This document shows, in pieces, positions 21,808 to 31,600 of a DNA stretch of 64,000 bases. Below the pieces are notes generated by a model. It worked only from the letters and a program-made list of their open reading frames with translations, had not been told where the DNA came from and searched no databases. Within the stretch, counting starts at the first letter, position 1, and each line of letters opens with the position of its first letter. The translations under genes were made by a program, and so were the position numbers. The DNA is from Cydia pomonella (taxonomy: Eukaryota > Arthropoda > Insecta > Lepidoptera > Tortricidae): assembly GCF_033807575.1 (NCBI RefSeq), contig NC_084713.1, positions 19,691,389 through 19,755,388 on the forward strand, read 5' to 3'.

Positions 21808-21875
<68 letters not shown>
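21808..21875. repeat. (AT)n microsatellite
   Basis: About 68 bp of uninterrupted AT dinucleotides. Its length is likely variable between individuals and error-prone in assembly. Confidence 0.95.
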
Positions 21876-21877
<2 letters not shown>

Positions 21878-22007
21878 CTACAATTTCATGTGTACTTTCT
21901 CTTATTGTTGTAGACTTAAATTTTAAAGGTGTTTTTTCTACTGGTATTTAGTTTTAATTTAGTTTTTTGCACCTCCTAATTAGTTAAATTATGAGCTTCC
22001 GTTCTCC

Positions 22008-22135
22008 ACTACCTAAAGGTAGTCTGGAAGAGATCGCTCTGCAGCGATAAGGCCGCCTGTTGTATATATGTATTTCCATGTACATTTATTCTGAGGTTGT
22101 GCTATAAAGAGGATTTGTATTGTATTGTGTGTTAT
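22008..22135 (+). mobile_element. LINE 3' UTR, GCGATAAG hairpin type, longest copy
   Basis: CTACCTAAAGGTAGTCTGG, GAGATCGCTCTGCAGCGATA, AGGCCGCCTGTTGTA, then TGAGGTTGTGCTATAAAGAG and a TTGTATTGTATTGTGTG end. It is related to 5919-5972 and 60293-60405. Confidence 0.7.
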
Positions 22136-22779
22136 AGTCGACTTAACGATTCCCCAAATAGTCTTTGTCAGCATTTAATTGTACAGTAACATTAACCTTT
22201 AAAGCATGTGTGACATTTGCGTCGTAATACCTCCGATAAAATCTGTACTTTGTTATCTTATTCATAAATCCGAAGCAATCGATTACACACGTCGCGTCTG
22301 ACGAGCGATCAATATAATCGGTTTACGTACTAAGTAAATCAAAGAAGGTACTAAATATGATTAAATTTCATATAACGTTGCTGTCTTCTTACTTTAAGCG
22401 GCGTACACTTTCACCAAATCGAAAGGAACTAAGTGAATTCGAAATTCAAAGTGTTATTACGCTTTGGTTTTCGATGTGTAATGGCTTCCTACTTCGTTTG
22501 TTATTCTAATATGCTTTGTGCTTAGTTATTAATGCCACATATGAGATATGATAGTTACGGTTAATTTGTTTATATGATGGTTACAAAATATTTGTCAATC
22601 CGTTCCTGATAAAGCGGGTGGGTGATAAATATACTATCTTTAAATGTCTTTTAATAAAGATTTTGTGTAAATACCAATTATGAAAAACTTTGTATTTACC
22701 ATTCGATACCTAGTTCACAGTCGAGCTAATTACGGAAAAATATTTGTTGTAATTGTTACCATAGTGCACAGACAAGAAG
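22136..22779. other. Unassigned interval
   Basis: No feature is recognised. Confidence 0.3.
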
Positions 22780-23225
22780 TCTTACTAAGTATAATGTATT
22801 ACACCAGCCACTGAAAGTGGGGTAGATATACGTTAAAAAAATTACTCTCTCATAAATTTTGGCTGTCTGATGTTGATATTGGTTAAGGTTGGTCTCATCA
22901 TTAAACTTGCTAAGTATGACTGATGTAACACGTTGTATACGAGTGTGTATAATATTCAAGCTAAATATCCCGTTTTTCATAGTAGGTAGGAAGCCCAACT
23001 GGGGAAGTACCTTACGGAAAATCGCAGCCAAATAACACTAGACCCTACTCATAGTGTTGTGTTCCTGCCGGTTAGTAAGGTTGCCAGAGCTCAACGAGGG
23101 GTGGGAGGGGGTTAGGGTCGGCAACGCGCATGTAACTCCTCTGGAGTTGCAGGCGTACATAGGCTACGGATACTGCTTACCATCAGCCGGGCCGTATGCT
23201 TGTTTCCCACTGACGTAGTATAAAA
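22780..23225 (+). mobile_element. Retroelement 3' region (CTCAACGAGGG / GTCGGCAACGCGCATG), copy 1
   Basis: AACTGGGGAAGTACC, AATAACACTAGACCCTACTC, GTTGTGTTCCTGCCGG, AAGGTTGCCAGAGCTCAACG, GGGTCGGCAACGCGCATGTA and GGAGTTGCAGGCGTACATAG are followed by ACGTAGTATAAAAATAATAA. A second copy, without the distal part, spans 43096-43660. The distal block resembles insect LINE 3' ends. The open frames on either strand are incidental. Confidence 0.7.
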
Positions 23226-23439
23226 ATAATAAAAAGGAATGAAAATGACAATGTGAGCTTGAAATCTTTTATGTACGTTAACGTACAAGTACATACATAT
23301 TCAACTTAGGTACATCGTCTGAGGAAGATATTATAAGCCTAATGTTTGAAACCAGCATTCACCACCTCACCATCGACATCACACGGTCCTATTATCTCAT
23401 GCAGTAACATTATAGATTTTATTTTAATGTTATTGGAGA

Positions 23440-23625
23440 CAAATGAGCAGGCAATTAGCCTAATGGTAAGCAATGACCACCGCCTATGGACACCTGCAAC
23501 ACCAGAGTTGCAAGTTCGTTGCCAGCCTTTAAAATGGGTGTTCGCTCTTTCCTCAAAGGTTTGAAGGTCGTATCGGTCCAGAAATACCGCTGGCGATTAT
23601 TCATTCCACAGTGTAAGTCCATCCC
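23440..23625 (+). mobile_element. LINE 3' region (CACCGCCTATGGACACCTGC)
   Basis: GCCTAATGGTAAGCAATGAC, ATGGACACCTGCAACACCAG, CGTTGCCAGCCTTTAAAATG, then AGGTTTGAAGGTCGTATCGG and ATTCATTCCACAGT. This succession is one I recognise from the end of a widespread lepidopteran LINE. It lacks an A tail. Confidence 0.6.
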
Positions 23626-23642
23626 ACACTCTAGCGTTTCCC

Positions 23643-23745
23643 GAGCGTCGGCGTCTAGTCAACTCTATGGCTGCTGCTCGACGCAACGTTGACGCAACTG
23701 CGCAGCGACGCCATTTTCCATAGCGCTGACTAGACGCCGACACTC
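23643..23745. mobile_element. Short hairpin MITE
   Basis: The left arm GCGTCGGCGTCTAGTCAAC and CTATGG is inverted in the right arm CCATAGCGCTGACTAGACGC then CGACAC. The element is about 100 bp and GC-rich compared with its flanks. Confidence 0.7.
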
Positions 23746-24029
23746 AAGATTCGTGGGGTGGCTTAGCTGTGCTAGTTTCTTAGCCAAAAACATACAAATT
23801 CTTATATAATAAAAACTTGTGGTCTCCAGTCAACAATACAAGCTCAAGTTTAGACATTAATTAAGATTTCCATTAAGAGTTGAATTAAAGTTCTTCTTTT
23901 AGATGTCTCTACCCAGGTAGCAAATTTTCGTCGTCACGACGTCCATTCACGGTCATTTCAGACGTTAATGACGTCGCTACTTTCGTCGTACAGACGTTCG
24001 AAATGACGAACATATGTCATAGCCTCACG

Positions 24030-24424
24030 ACGTCTCTAACGACGTCGTATTGGACGTCTAATAGTAACGTAATATGGACGTCTACCAACGTCGTTGGTAG
24101 GACGTCTAATAGTAACGTAATATGGACTTTTTCCAACGTCGTTGGTAGGACGTTCAATAGTAACGTAATATGGACGTCTTTTAACGTCGTTAGTAGGACG
24201 TCTTTTAGTAACGTAATATAGACGTCTTCCAACGTCGTTGGTAGGACGTTCAATAGTAACGTAATATGGACGTCTTTTAACGTCGTTAGTAGGACGTCTT
24301 TTAGTAACGTAATATAGACGTCTCCCAACGTCGTTGGTAGGACGTTCAATAGTAACGTAATATGGACGTCTTTTAACGTCGTTAGTAGGACGTCTTTTAG
24401 TAACGTAATATAGACGTCTCCTGT
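24030..24424. repeat. Left subterminal tandem array, 48-bp unit in 96-bp pairs
   Basis: The unit includes AATAGTAACGTAATATGGAC, GTC and the palindrome CCAACGTCGTTGG. The offset between the first two AATAGTAACG motifs is 48 bp. Later units alternate between ...CCAACGTCGTTGG... and ...TTAACGTCGTTAG..., giving a 96-bp higher-order repeat. Both minus-strand open frames of 131 and 156 codons here are translations of this repeat, which has no stops in two frames, and are not genes. Confidence 0.93.
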
Positions 24425-24543
24425 AGGGCAATTACGTAAAATTTCGTATGTACGTTGAGGCGATCCAAATGTAATTTTTCTACACAATGAATGACATTTG
24501 GATCGTCCTAACGTACGTACGCAGTATTACGTTATTACCCTGC
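24423..24543. repeat. 50-bp-arm inverted repeat inside the 4.64-kb element
   Basis: The left arm 24423-24472 starts GTAGGGCAATTACGTAAAAT and ends CGATCCAAATGT. The right arm 24494-24543 starts ACATTTGGATCGTCC and ends TTACGTTATTACCCTGC. The arms match at roughly four fifths of positions around a 21-nt loop. It may be a nested foldback MITE or part of the element's left end. Confidence 0.85.
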
Positions 24544-25148
24544 TGTGATGTATGCAAGATACTACGACGTCTTCAAAAGAAGTCCTATTAACGACAAAAT
24601 GACATTCAATTGGCAAATACAATAGACGTCAATGGGACTTCAATTTAAGCCAGTTATCATTCGTTTATTGAAGATTCAATTGATATATTGCACATACGAA
24701 ATATTTTGCCAATTTATTAACTAAACTCATTATCATTAAGCAACCATTACTTTCCAATGACGACTATTTGTCAATTGCATGCGACGCGATGCTGAACGGG
24801 GGCAAGAAAAATAAAAAACCCCAAATGTACATCAAGGAACTAGTAGTTTAATAATAACATATAAACTACATATTAACAAGGTACTTTTTAAGTATTTTAA
24901 GAGGCCAGTCAAATCGTCTTAATACGTTTATTTGATCCTAAATTTGTGTAATCCGAGTTTGCTCCATTCCAGAAGTTGTAGAACTTTTTTTGCTATTTTT
25001 AAGTTTTTTTCTTGTAGTTCAAAAACGGTACGTCCGACGGAAAATTTGATCTAGTCACGATAACAAATTACATCTGAGGATCCGAAAGATACCCTTATAT
25101 GAATTCGTAGTCAAAGATTGTAAACACGGCCGCCACTTTGAATTTCTT
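24544..25148 (-). other. 3' region of the DUF4806 gene and inner left flank
   Basis: On the minus strand this follows the stop codon of the DUF4806 exon. An AATAAA hexamer on the minus strand at 24927-24932 (TTTATT on the plus strand) could be the polyadenylation signal, about 220 bp past the stop. Around 24620-24645 is a degenerate copy of the right-array unit (AATAGACGTCAATGGGAC), in the same orientation as the right array. Confidence 0.45.
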
Positions 25149-25406
25149 CTATAATCCGAATTTGTTTTCACCAGTGTCTGATCCACAACAAGCTTGCTGG
25201 TAGTGACATTGTAATTGATGGTGGGTTCCTTCTACATCGAATGGTTTTGCACACGCCCGGAGACGTAGTTCTGCAAATGGCTTCTTGTCTGATCTTTTAC
25301 CGTAAAAGTTGTACTTGCTTGCCATAGAGTCAGATAATGCAACTTTCATAACTCTAGATACTTTGTTCTTAACGCCCTGTCCACCAAGGCTCTTGAAGTA
25401 GGCTAC
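25149..25406 (-). CDS. DUF4806-domain protein, C-terminal exon
   Basis: The terminal exon has 85 codons plus a TAG stop. An acceptor lies just upstream on the minus strand: ATTTACAG precedes GTAGCCTACTTC. The translation runs VAYFKSLGGQGVKNKVSRVM, then SDSMASKYNFYGKRSDKKPF and AELRLRAC, and ends with a Cys/His-containing tail (HHQLQCHYQQACC). The order LGG-x-x-x-K...L-S-D-x-x-A-x-K-Y-x-x-x-G-x-R-x-x-K-K-x-F-x-x-L matches what I remember of DUF4806, a domain common in insect and cnidarian proteins of unknown biochemical role and often multicopy. No frameshift or internal stop is present. Its place inside a transposon suggests an accessory or regulatory protein of the element; that is inference. 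The starting phase (0) does not match the end of the 5' exon (phase 1), so at least one middle exon is not identified. Confidence 0.7.
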   Translation of the reverse strand, partial: VAYFKSLGGQGVKNKVSRVMKVALSDSMASKYNFYGKRSDKKPFAELRLRACAKPFDVEGTHHQLQCHYQQACCGSDTGENKFGL

Positions 25407-26439
25407 CTGTAAATATTTCTTATTACAAAAACATTCACAAACTTAACTATACTGCAGATCATAAAATAACGGGTTGGTATTTCTCTGAAATCGTATAAAA
25501 ACCAATTTTTCTGTGTACAATTCGTTGAGTGTCAATTTTTTGTACTATTTGGTACCTGACATCGAAAAATTTGTACTTAACTTAAAATCTCTAAATATTG
25601 AAAATAAAGTGGTCAGCCATTCTGACGTCAGGTTGATAGGACCAAGTCCAGTTCCCCCTAGTTGTAGGGGTTATATCGATAGAATCCAACTTTTGACAAA
25701 GATTTAGTACCTAATTTGTACATTTCATAATTATTCTTCTTATTTTATTTTGCCTTACCATAAAAAAGTTTTGTAATTTTTGTTTGTGTTTGTGTTTGTT
25801 GTAAATGTTTCTGTCTCTTTGTCTGTGTATCGCTAAACTAATCGAAAATATTTTTTTTACCCGGTAATAAGTTTTACCCAGAACTTCACTAAATTATTGC
25901 TATACTGTTTGTAATTAAGATTACTGCTGAATATGTAAACTTACAAGATACTATAACAAATCCGAATAAATCCATAACACTGCTGTGACAATGACATTAC
26001 CTACAGTAACGTAATATATTTTACTCAATATACCAACAAGAATACTACCTATATGTAGGTGTGTTGGTTTTTGTCCGGCACTAGTTTTCGTCCACTTGAC
26101 GAAATTTGAATATAAACGTACTTTGCTGCACAAATTTGTACGTACCTATTGCAATCATTAATGTCAAAACAATATATCAATCTATTTACATAAAATTATA
26201 TTTCGCAAATAGAAAATTAAAAATCAATTACATTAATTGATAATCTGTACGGAAATTAACGCAATGACTCTACATATTTTATCTTCGAAAAACTGAACTA
26301 TCACAGAAAACGGAAACTTCCACCAACATTAGTAAGCTCTCGGTAAATCAAGAAATATTGCATCCAGATACCATACCTCTAAGTACGTGACTTACCAATA
26401 GCAAAATCCACGTGGTTCTTAAAATAAATATATACGTAC
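25407..26439 (-). other. Intron region of the DUF4806 gene
   Basis: About 1.03 kb of AT-rich sequence lies between the two recognisable exons. Family members usually have a variable linker between the N-terminal WPP region and DUF4806, so one or more short exons could be hidden here, but I could not pick one. The block about 25625-25700 (CCAGTTCCCCCTAGTTGTAG) looks repeat-like. The small frames at 25513-25707 and 25951-26133 show no family motif. Confidence 0.45.
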
Positions 26440-26650
26440 CAGTCTCACAAAAAACTCTATGGATGGCGTATCGTTTCCATTTCTCATCCGGTGTTTTGGT
26501 ATCCGCCAACACCTTTTCAAAACCTTTAGATCCCTTGACGGGTGGCCAAAATAGCTCCCGACGCCTTGGCGTAATCCACTGATACTTTACAATGGATATT
26601 GATCCGCCGTCTTGATCACTGAATTGTATCACTGAGTATGTGTTTATCAT
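26440..26650 (-). CDS. DUF4806-family protein, N-terminal exon
   Basis: The minus-strand ATG at 26650 opens 70 codons ending at a good donor (ACTG followed by GTACGT, 26440/26439). The protein starts MINTYSVIQFSDQDGGSISI, then VKYQWITPRRRELFWPPVKG, then KTPDEKWKRYAIHRVF. The pattern YSVIQF, a central W-I, the aromatic-WPP motif and a later W-x-x-Y-x-I-x-x-V is the N-terminal region I recall from insect proteins that carry a C-terminal DUF4806. It has no signal peptide or membrane segment. Reading frame and splice site are intact, so this copy could be expressed. Function is unknown, and a DNA-binding role would fit the setting but is not shown. Confidence 0.7.
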
Positions 26651-26990
26651 GTGATAAAACTAAAATATACCTTTAAGAGTCTCGAATTGCACAGCACCCA
26701 CGGACGCGATACAATACAACAGACCGGGCAATTGGAAAAGGAGGGAAACGATACATGACACATGACACTTCAATCAAAATGTCAGAATTTCGTTCCGTTC
26801 CAACTTCTGATGTTTCTAAAAATAACAAATTTAAGCTTGTTTTGGTGTTATCAATTATAAAATCTATAAAAAAAATACTGTATAACAACTTTAGAGTTAC
26901 CGAAACAAACGGAAATGTTTTTTTTACTTTATAAATATTTTACAATACAAGATTGACAAATTGATATCAAGAAACGAAACGCGTTATTTT
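26651..26990 (-). other. Upstream region of the DUF4806 gene
   Basis: Probably 5' leader sequence. Minus-strand GTATATTTTAG just before the ATG could belong to a leader intron. The 71-codon minus frame at 26673-26888 resembles nothing known. Confidence 0.3.
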
Positions 26991-27115
26991 GTCGGTTACA
27001 TACGTCTTGATAGTAACCCCAAATAGACGTCAATAGAACGTCAATTTTGTGACTAAAATGGTACGTCCTACTAACAGAGACCCCAAATAGATGTAAATTT
27101 CTATAAGAAGTTACT
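26991..27115 (+). repeat. Outlying units of the right 61-bp array
   Basis: Two diverged units (ACGTCTTGATAGTAACCCC, AATAGACGTCAATAGAACG and a second with AATAGATGTAAATTTC) are separated from the main array by about 290 bp. Confidence 0.8.
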
Positions 27116-27404
27116 ACGCTAATATTAAGAATCACGTTTAGTGAAACAGGTTCGTCAATTGTGGGCATTTTTCTCTGTCACTCTAATGACGTCTTAGTGA
27201 GAGTAAAAGAGAAAGATCCCCTCAATTTGCGAATTTCGTTTTTCGCGGTAGGCCTGCACGTCTTTGACTCGTTGTTCGAAAATTAATAACGTTATTGTGA
27301 CGCCGCTGCGGCGGGGCGTAGCGGCGCTGCAATCGCTGTTTCAACACGGCAGTGTTGCCAAGTCTCTCGTTTTTACAAAAGATTCCCCAATTACCATTAT
27401 ATTA
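27116..27404 (-). promoter_or_regulatory. Candidate promoter segment of the DUF4806 gene
   Basis: A GC-rich, CpG-rich stretch (GACGCCGCTGCGGCGGGGCG at 27300-27319, then GTAGCGGCGC) interrupts the right array. It lies about 0.55-0.75 kb upstream of the start codon on the minus strand. Minus-strand TTGGCAACACTGCCG is a motif I associate with insect promoters. There is no direct evidence of transcription. Confidence 0.35.
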
Positions 27405-28500
27405 CAACCCCAATTAGACGTCAGTGACACGTCAATTTAATGACTTAAGAAGGTACGTCCTGATAGTGACCCCATACAAACGTCAATAGAACGGCAATTT
27501 TGTGACTAAAAAGGTACGTCCTCATAGTGACCCCAAATAGACGTCAGTGAAGCGTCAATTTTGTGACTAAGCTGCTATGTCCTGATAGTGACCCCAAATA
27601 AACGTCATAAAACGTCAATTTTAAAACAAAGAAAGTACGTCCTGATAGTGTCCCCAAATAGACGTCAGTAAAACGTCAAATTTGTGACTAAAAAGGTACG
27701 TCCTGATAGTGACCCCAAATAGACGTCGGTAAAACGTCAAATTTGTGACTAAAAAGGTACGTCCTGATAGTGACCCCATATAGACGTCAGTAAAACGTCA
27801 ATTTTGTGACTAAAAAGGTACGTCCCGATAGTGACTCCAAATAGACGTCAGTGGAACGTAAATTTTGTGTCAAAGAAAGTACGTCCTGATAGAGACCCCA
27901 AATAGACGTACGTGAAACGTCAATTTTGTGATAAAGAAAGTACGTCCTGATAGTGTCCCCAAATAGACGTCAGTAAAACGTCAAATCTGTGACTAAAAAG
28001 GTACGTCCTGATAGTGACCCCAAATAGACGTCAGTAAAACGTCAAATTTGTGACTAAAAAGGTACGTCCTGATAGTGACCTCATATAGACGTCAGTGAAA
28101 CGTCAATTTTGTGACAAAGAAAGTACGTCCTGATAGTGACCCCAAATAGACGTCAGTGAAACGTCAATTTTGTGACAAAGAAAGTACGTCCTGATAGTGT
28201 CCCCAAATAGACGTCAGTAAAACGTCAAATTTGTGACTAAAAAGGTACGTCCTGATAGTGACCCCAAATAGACGTCGATAAAACGTCAAATTTGTGACTA
28301 AAAAGGTACGTCCTGATAGTGACCCCATATAGACGTCAGTGAAACGTCAATTTTGTGACAAAGAAAGTACGTCCTGATAGTGACCCCAAATAGACGTCAG
28401 TGAAACGTCAATTTTGTGTCCAAAATGGTACGTCCTAATAATGACCTTAAATAGACGTCAGTGAAACGTCTACTCTTGACGAATAGAGTACTGACCTTGT
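27405..28500 (+). repeat. Right subterminal tandem array, 61-bp unit, about 17 copies
   Basis: The unit is GTACGTCCTGATAGTGACCC then CAAATAGACGTCAGTGAAAC then GTCAATTTTGTGAC plus a variable AAAGAAA or TAAAAAG spacer. Spacing of GTACGTCC is 61 bp (for example 28123 to 28184). Each unit has ACGTCC, GACGTC and ACGTCAA motifs. At least two sub-types, set by spacer and AAA/TTT variants, recur as pairs, indicating block duplication. Confidence 0.95.
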
Positions 28501-28559
28501 TATGACCTATAAATGACGTCAATTGTGCGTCACTGACGTCAGTTTGCTACCTGGGTAGG

Positions 28560-29780
28560 CGTAAGCAAGACGTGTGAATTACATTCTACATACATTTCAT
28601 TAGTAGAATAAAGTCTTATGTGCTCATATTTCGTTTCATAACATAAGTCATTGTTGCTTAAAGTATACAAAGTTGACTAATGTAAATTATCTTTAAGTTT
28701 GCAGCTGTATGGTCGTTTTCTTTGTGCTTACTTATTAATGTTAAAAGGTTTTCAAAACGTAGATCTATGTGCTAGACAAGTTACTTACGATTAAACTATA
28801 AATTATAATGATCAGCCACGAAAAATCAATCTTTTAAAGTGTGCTGAACATACGTATCAGTAAAAATATTTTAAATCAAATTACTACTTATACACGCATT
28901 TTGACATAATCATTAATTATATTTCGTTTTCAGAAGTAAAGCTGCACCTTGGGCGAACTATCCGTTCCTAGGATTAATAACTACTACGGGGATAGAACCC
29001 GTTGGAAAAGAATTCCGTACTTACTTAATAGTTTGTCTGAAGCCATAACACGTGAAAATAATAAGAATAAATTTAAGTTTATGTTAAAAATACGTTACCA
29101 TACATTGTAGTAATCAATTAGCTAATATATGTATATTATTTTAATTAGGTACTGACGACCCCACAGTCAAACTCATTGTTGAGTCTTGTGGGGCTAAGAC
29201 TATATTTAAGAATACCACTGTGTAGTAATAAATAATATATAAAAATAAATAAAATGATGAAATGACTTGTATTAAACTATCATGCAGGTATATTATAAGA
29301 AACAGATATGATCAAAATCTATAACCCACAACACACTTGCATTTATTATTAGTCAAAATATGTATGTCATATTGATATATAATGATTACATCTAATAGTC
29401 TCTCCATACGAGCGGGTAATTTGAATAATTCGGCCATTTATCGATGCCACATACGATTTTGAAGCTACTTACACCCACTTGGTGTTAAATGATGGTTGGT
29501 GAAACTGATTATTTGATACGCCCGTGTTCGAGATAGTTTCAAGTAGGTAATATTGATATTCGTTTCACTGATACTGTAAGGACGCATCTTACAGTAAGCT
29601 TTATCGGCAAATACGACCTTGTTCCACGAAAAGTGTAAATGTGGCGTTACATTTCAAAGCGTTTGGCTTGTGTTTATAAGTGGATTATCTGAATTAATTT
29701 TGAACTAGCTTGGGATAACTTATCATTTAAGTATTATCAGAAGGATCTGTTAACGTTTATGATGGCAGCGCCACGTTACA
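28560..29780. other. Unassigned interval
   Basis: No gene. Around 29147-29235 (GACCCCACAGTCAAACTCAT and GTCTTGTGGGGCTAAGAC) a SINE B-like tail may be present, too diverged to call firmly. Confidence 0.3.
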
Positions 29781-30198
29781 CAGTGCTTTTTTAAACTCCG
29801 TTAATTTCTTGGCATGGCTAAGTACATTTGAGGAAACTGAATGACATAGTATTTTTTTTTCGTAACAAGTAATTAATAACGTTGTATATACTATACAAAA
29901 AGTAATCAATGTTGTTGTTGTTGTGTAGTACTAAAACTATGTCGTATCAATGACATTACGAATATCGATCGTCCAAAAAAGTACTTACGTTTAGTATCAA
30001 ATCTTTATACTAAACACTAATCAATATGTAAACAGCCCCTAAGGCAACTGTACACGCTTATAGGGATCTTATTCGATAAAAATAAATCATTATTATCATT
30101 AGAATACCGGTTTCTTTGAGAAAGTTACCTAATTAAGGCTCAGGAATGCACCTTTGAAATTAACGAACTTGAAAAAAAAAACAAAAAAAAACACCGTG
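29781..30198. mobile_element. TIR element, CACCGTGTTTTT family, diverged copy
   Basis: It shares with 52329-52761 the blocks ACACTAATCAATATGTAAACA, TTAGAATACCGG and GAAATTAACG near the ends. The left end is eroded (CAGTGCTTTTTTAAACTCCG) and the right ends AAACACCGTG. It is about 418 bp and non-coding. Confidence 0.75.
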
Positions 30199-31319
30199 TA
30201 GGTCTAGCGTTTAAGTGACGCTTGGCTGCATGAAGCTGATGTGTGTTAAGTAAAAATTGAATATTTAAAATAGTTCGCCTTTAAACTTATGTTTTCTACT
30301 AGAAAATTACCGCGCACAGTCTTCACCAACCACCTGAGATAAGTGGTAGACATTATAAGCATGGATAGACTCCGTTTGTTCCTGGACGTCTTATTCTGAG
30401 TTTTTTTTATGGTGGCCTGTAGTGTGATCATAAACTGAAATGGATGTCATTTACTAAATAAAAGTGACCAATTCAGTAAAAACACAGATAAAAATACTAA
30501 GAATATTTGATATTTCCTAGTTTTAGTGTGGTTCGTTTTGGACTGAATCTGTCCATTTCATGGATAAATTTCTCTAACCCCGGTGATCAATGAGCTCAAA
30601 AGTATAGGCCCGTTCATAAAGATAGGCCCGTTTTCCGAACTATATAAGTTTCAAATGAGTGTAGTATATCCCTCAGTTCGGTGTGCCGTAAGGCATAGGC
30701 CTCCTCCAACTGTCTCCATTGGGCTAAGGCCTTTACGAAGTATATAAGTCAATGCTTCTAGTGCGTAACCATAACGTAAGCATGAACTCGACTCGAAGAC
30801 GAATTGAAATATGAAAGCGCATTGGTACAATCGATGTACATACATGTAAATATTTAAAAACATAAAATATCTACCTGTGAGAGCTTTAAACTTAGATAAA
30901 AACTAGCTAAAGTCATTTTCAATCACGTCAAAATAATGTTTCTCTAGGGACGTACTCCTGCGATTCTCACTTGCACTGAAATTGACGCGGCAAAAAACCC
31001 ATTCCATGTTTGATTTACGACTCTTTCCGAGATCACCTACAGCTTATAAAACCGATTTATAATCTTTTTGATTTATCGACATGGTAAAACTTTTATATCT
31101 CGAGTTATAACATGTTTATGACGGTTCTCTATTGGAAACTAATCCGTCGGCTTTGACAAGTTTAAATGGATGATTTAATGGATGTATAAGTTAATAAATG
31201 AGCTGACACTTTCATTTGTAAGTGGATGAAGACATGCAATCAAGGATTGCGGGTTGTTACGTGTTATTCCATAATCATTTTTGATACCACACATAACGAA
31301 CACACTGAAATAAATATGA
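30199..31319. other. Unassigned interval
   Basis: Short frames at 30246-30431 and 30651-30863 have no family motif. No repeat recognised elsewhere in the window occurs here. Confidence 0.3.
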
Positions 31320-31600
31320 TCTATCGAACACACATTAAAGTGATTTTCATTATGATTAAATACAATACAAATGTTTGAAAAACAGCAAAAGAAAAAACAG
31401 TAACGTTACCTGTTTGAACATTTCTAAGTATTGAAAAACGATAGAAATAAACGAACAGTTTTAGCTACTCAAAACAGTAAAATTTACTGTCTTTTCGGAA
31501 CAGTAAAATTTACTGCTTTGTATGATAGGCTCATATGTAACTGTTTAAAGCATTAAACGTTAATGCAATTTCAATTGTTTTAAATGATTTCTCAGTGCAT
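31320..31600. mobile_element. AACAGTAAAATTTACTG repeat, copy 2 (uninterrupted)
   Basis: It aligns with 19810-20235 but without the nested LINE tail: TTTAAAGCATTAAACGTTAA runs directly into TGCAATTTCAATTG. It contains two AACAGTAAAATTTACTG motifs, each an imperfect palindrome. It provides the empty-site reference for the nested insertion. Confidence 0.8.

Larger units (their letters stand above)
23912..28555. mobile_element. 4.64-kb TA-flanked DNA transposon carrying a DUF4806 gene
   Basis: The termini are CCCAGGTAGCAAA (23912-23924) and the exact inverse TTTGCTACCTGGG (28543-28555), each flanked by TA (23910-23911 and 28556-28557). With the flanking TA, each end forms the small palindrome CTACC-CA-GGTAG. 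Inside the ends are GACGTC-rich subterminal arrays (48/96-bp units on the left, 61-bp units on the right), a 50-bp-arm hairpin (24423-24543) and a split minus-strand gene with a GC-rich, promoter-like stretch at 27180-27360. No transposase ORF is visible, so the copy is probably non-autonomous or has lost its transposase. The TA target fits several DNA transposon superfamilies and I do not assign one. Confidence 0.85.

Noticed and set aside
24017..24487. Minus-strand ORF of 156 codons with a 32-residue repeat, and an overlapping 131-codon ORF
   Set aside because: Both are translations of the 48/96-bp tandem array. Two frames are open simply because the unit length is a multiple of three and lacks stops.
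25951..26133. Minus-strand 60-codon ORF as a middle exon of the DUF4806 gene
   Set aside because: Its sequence does not resemble the linker of the family and it lacks convincing flanking splice sites. I could not support it.
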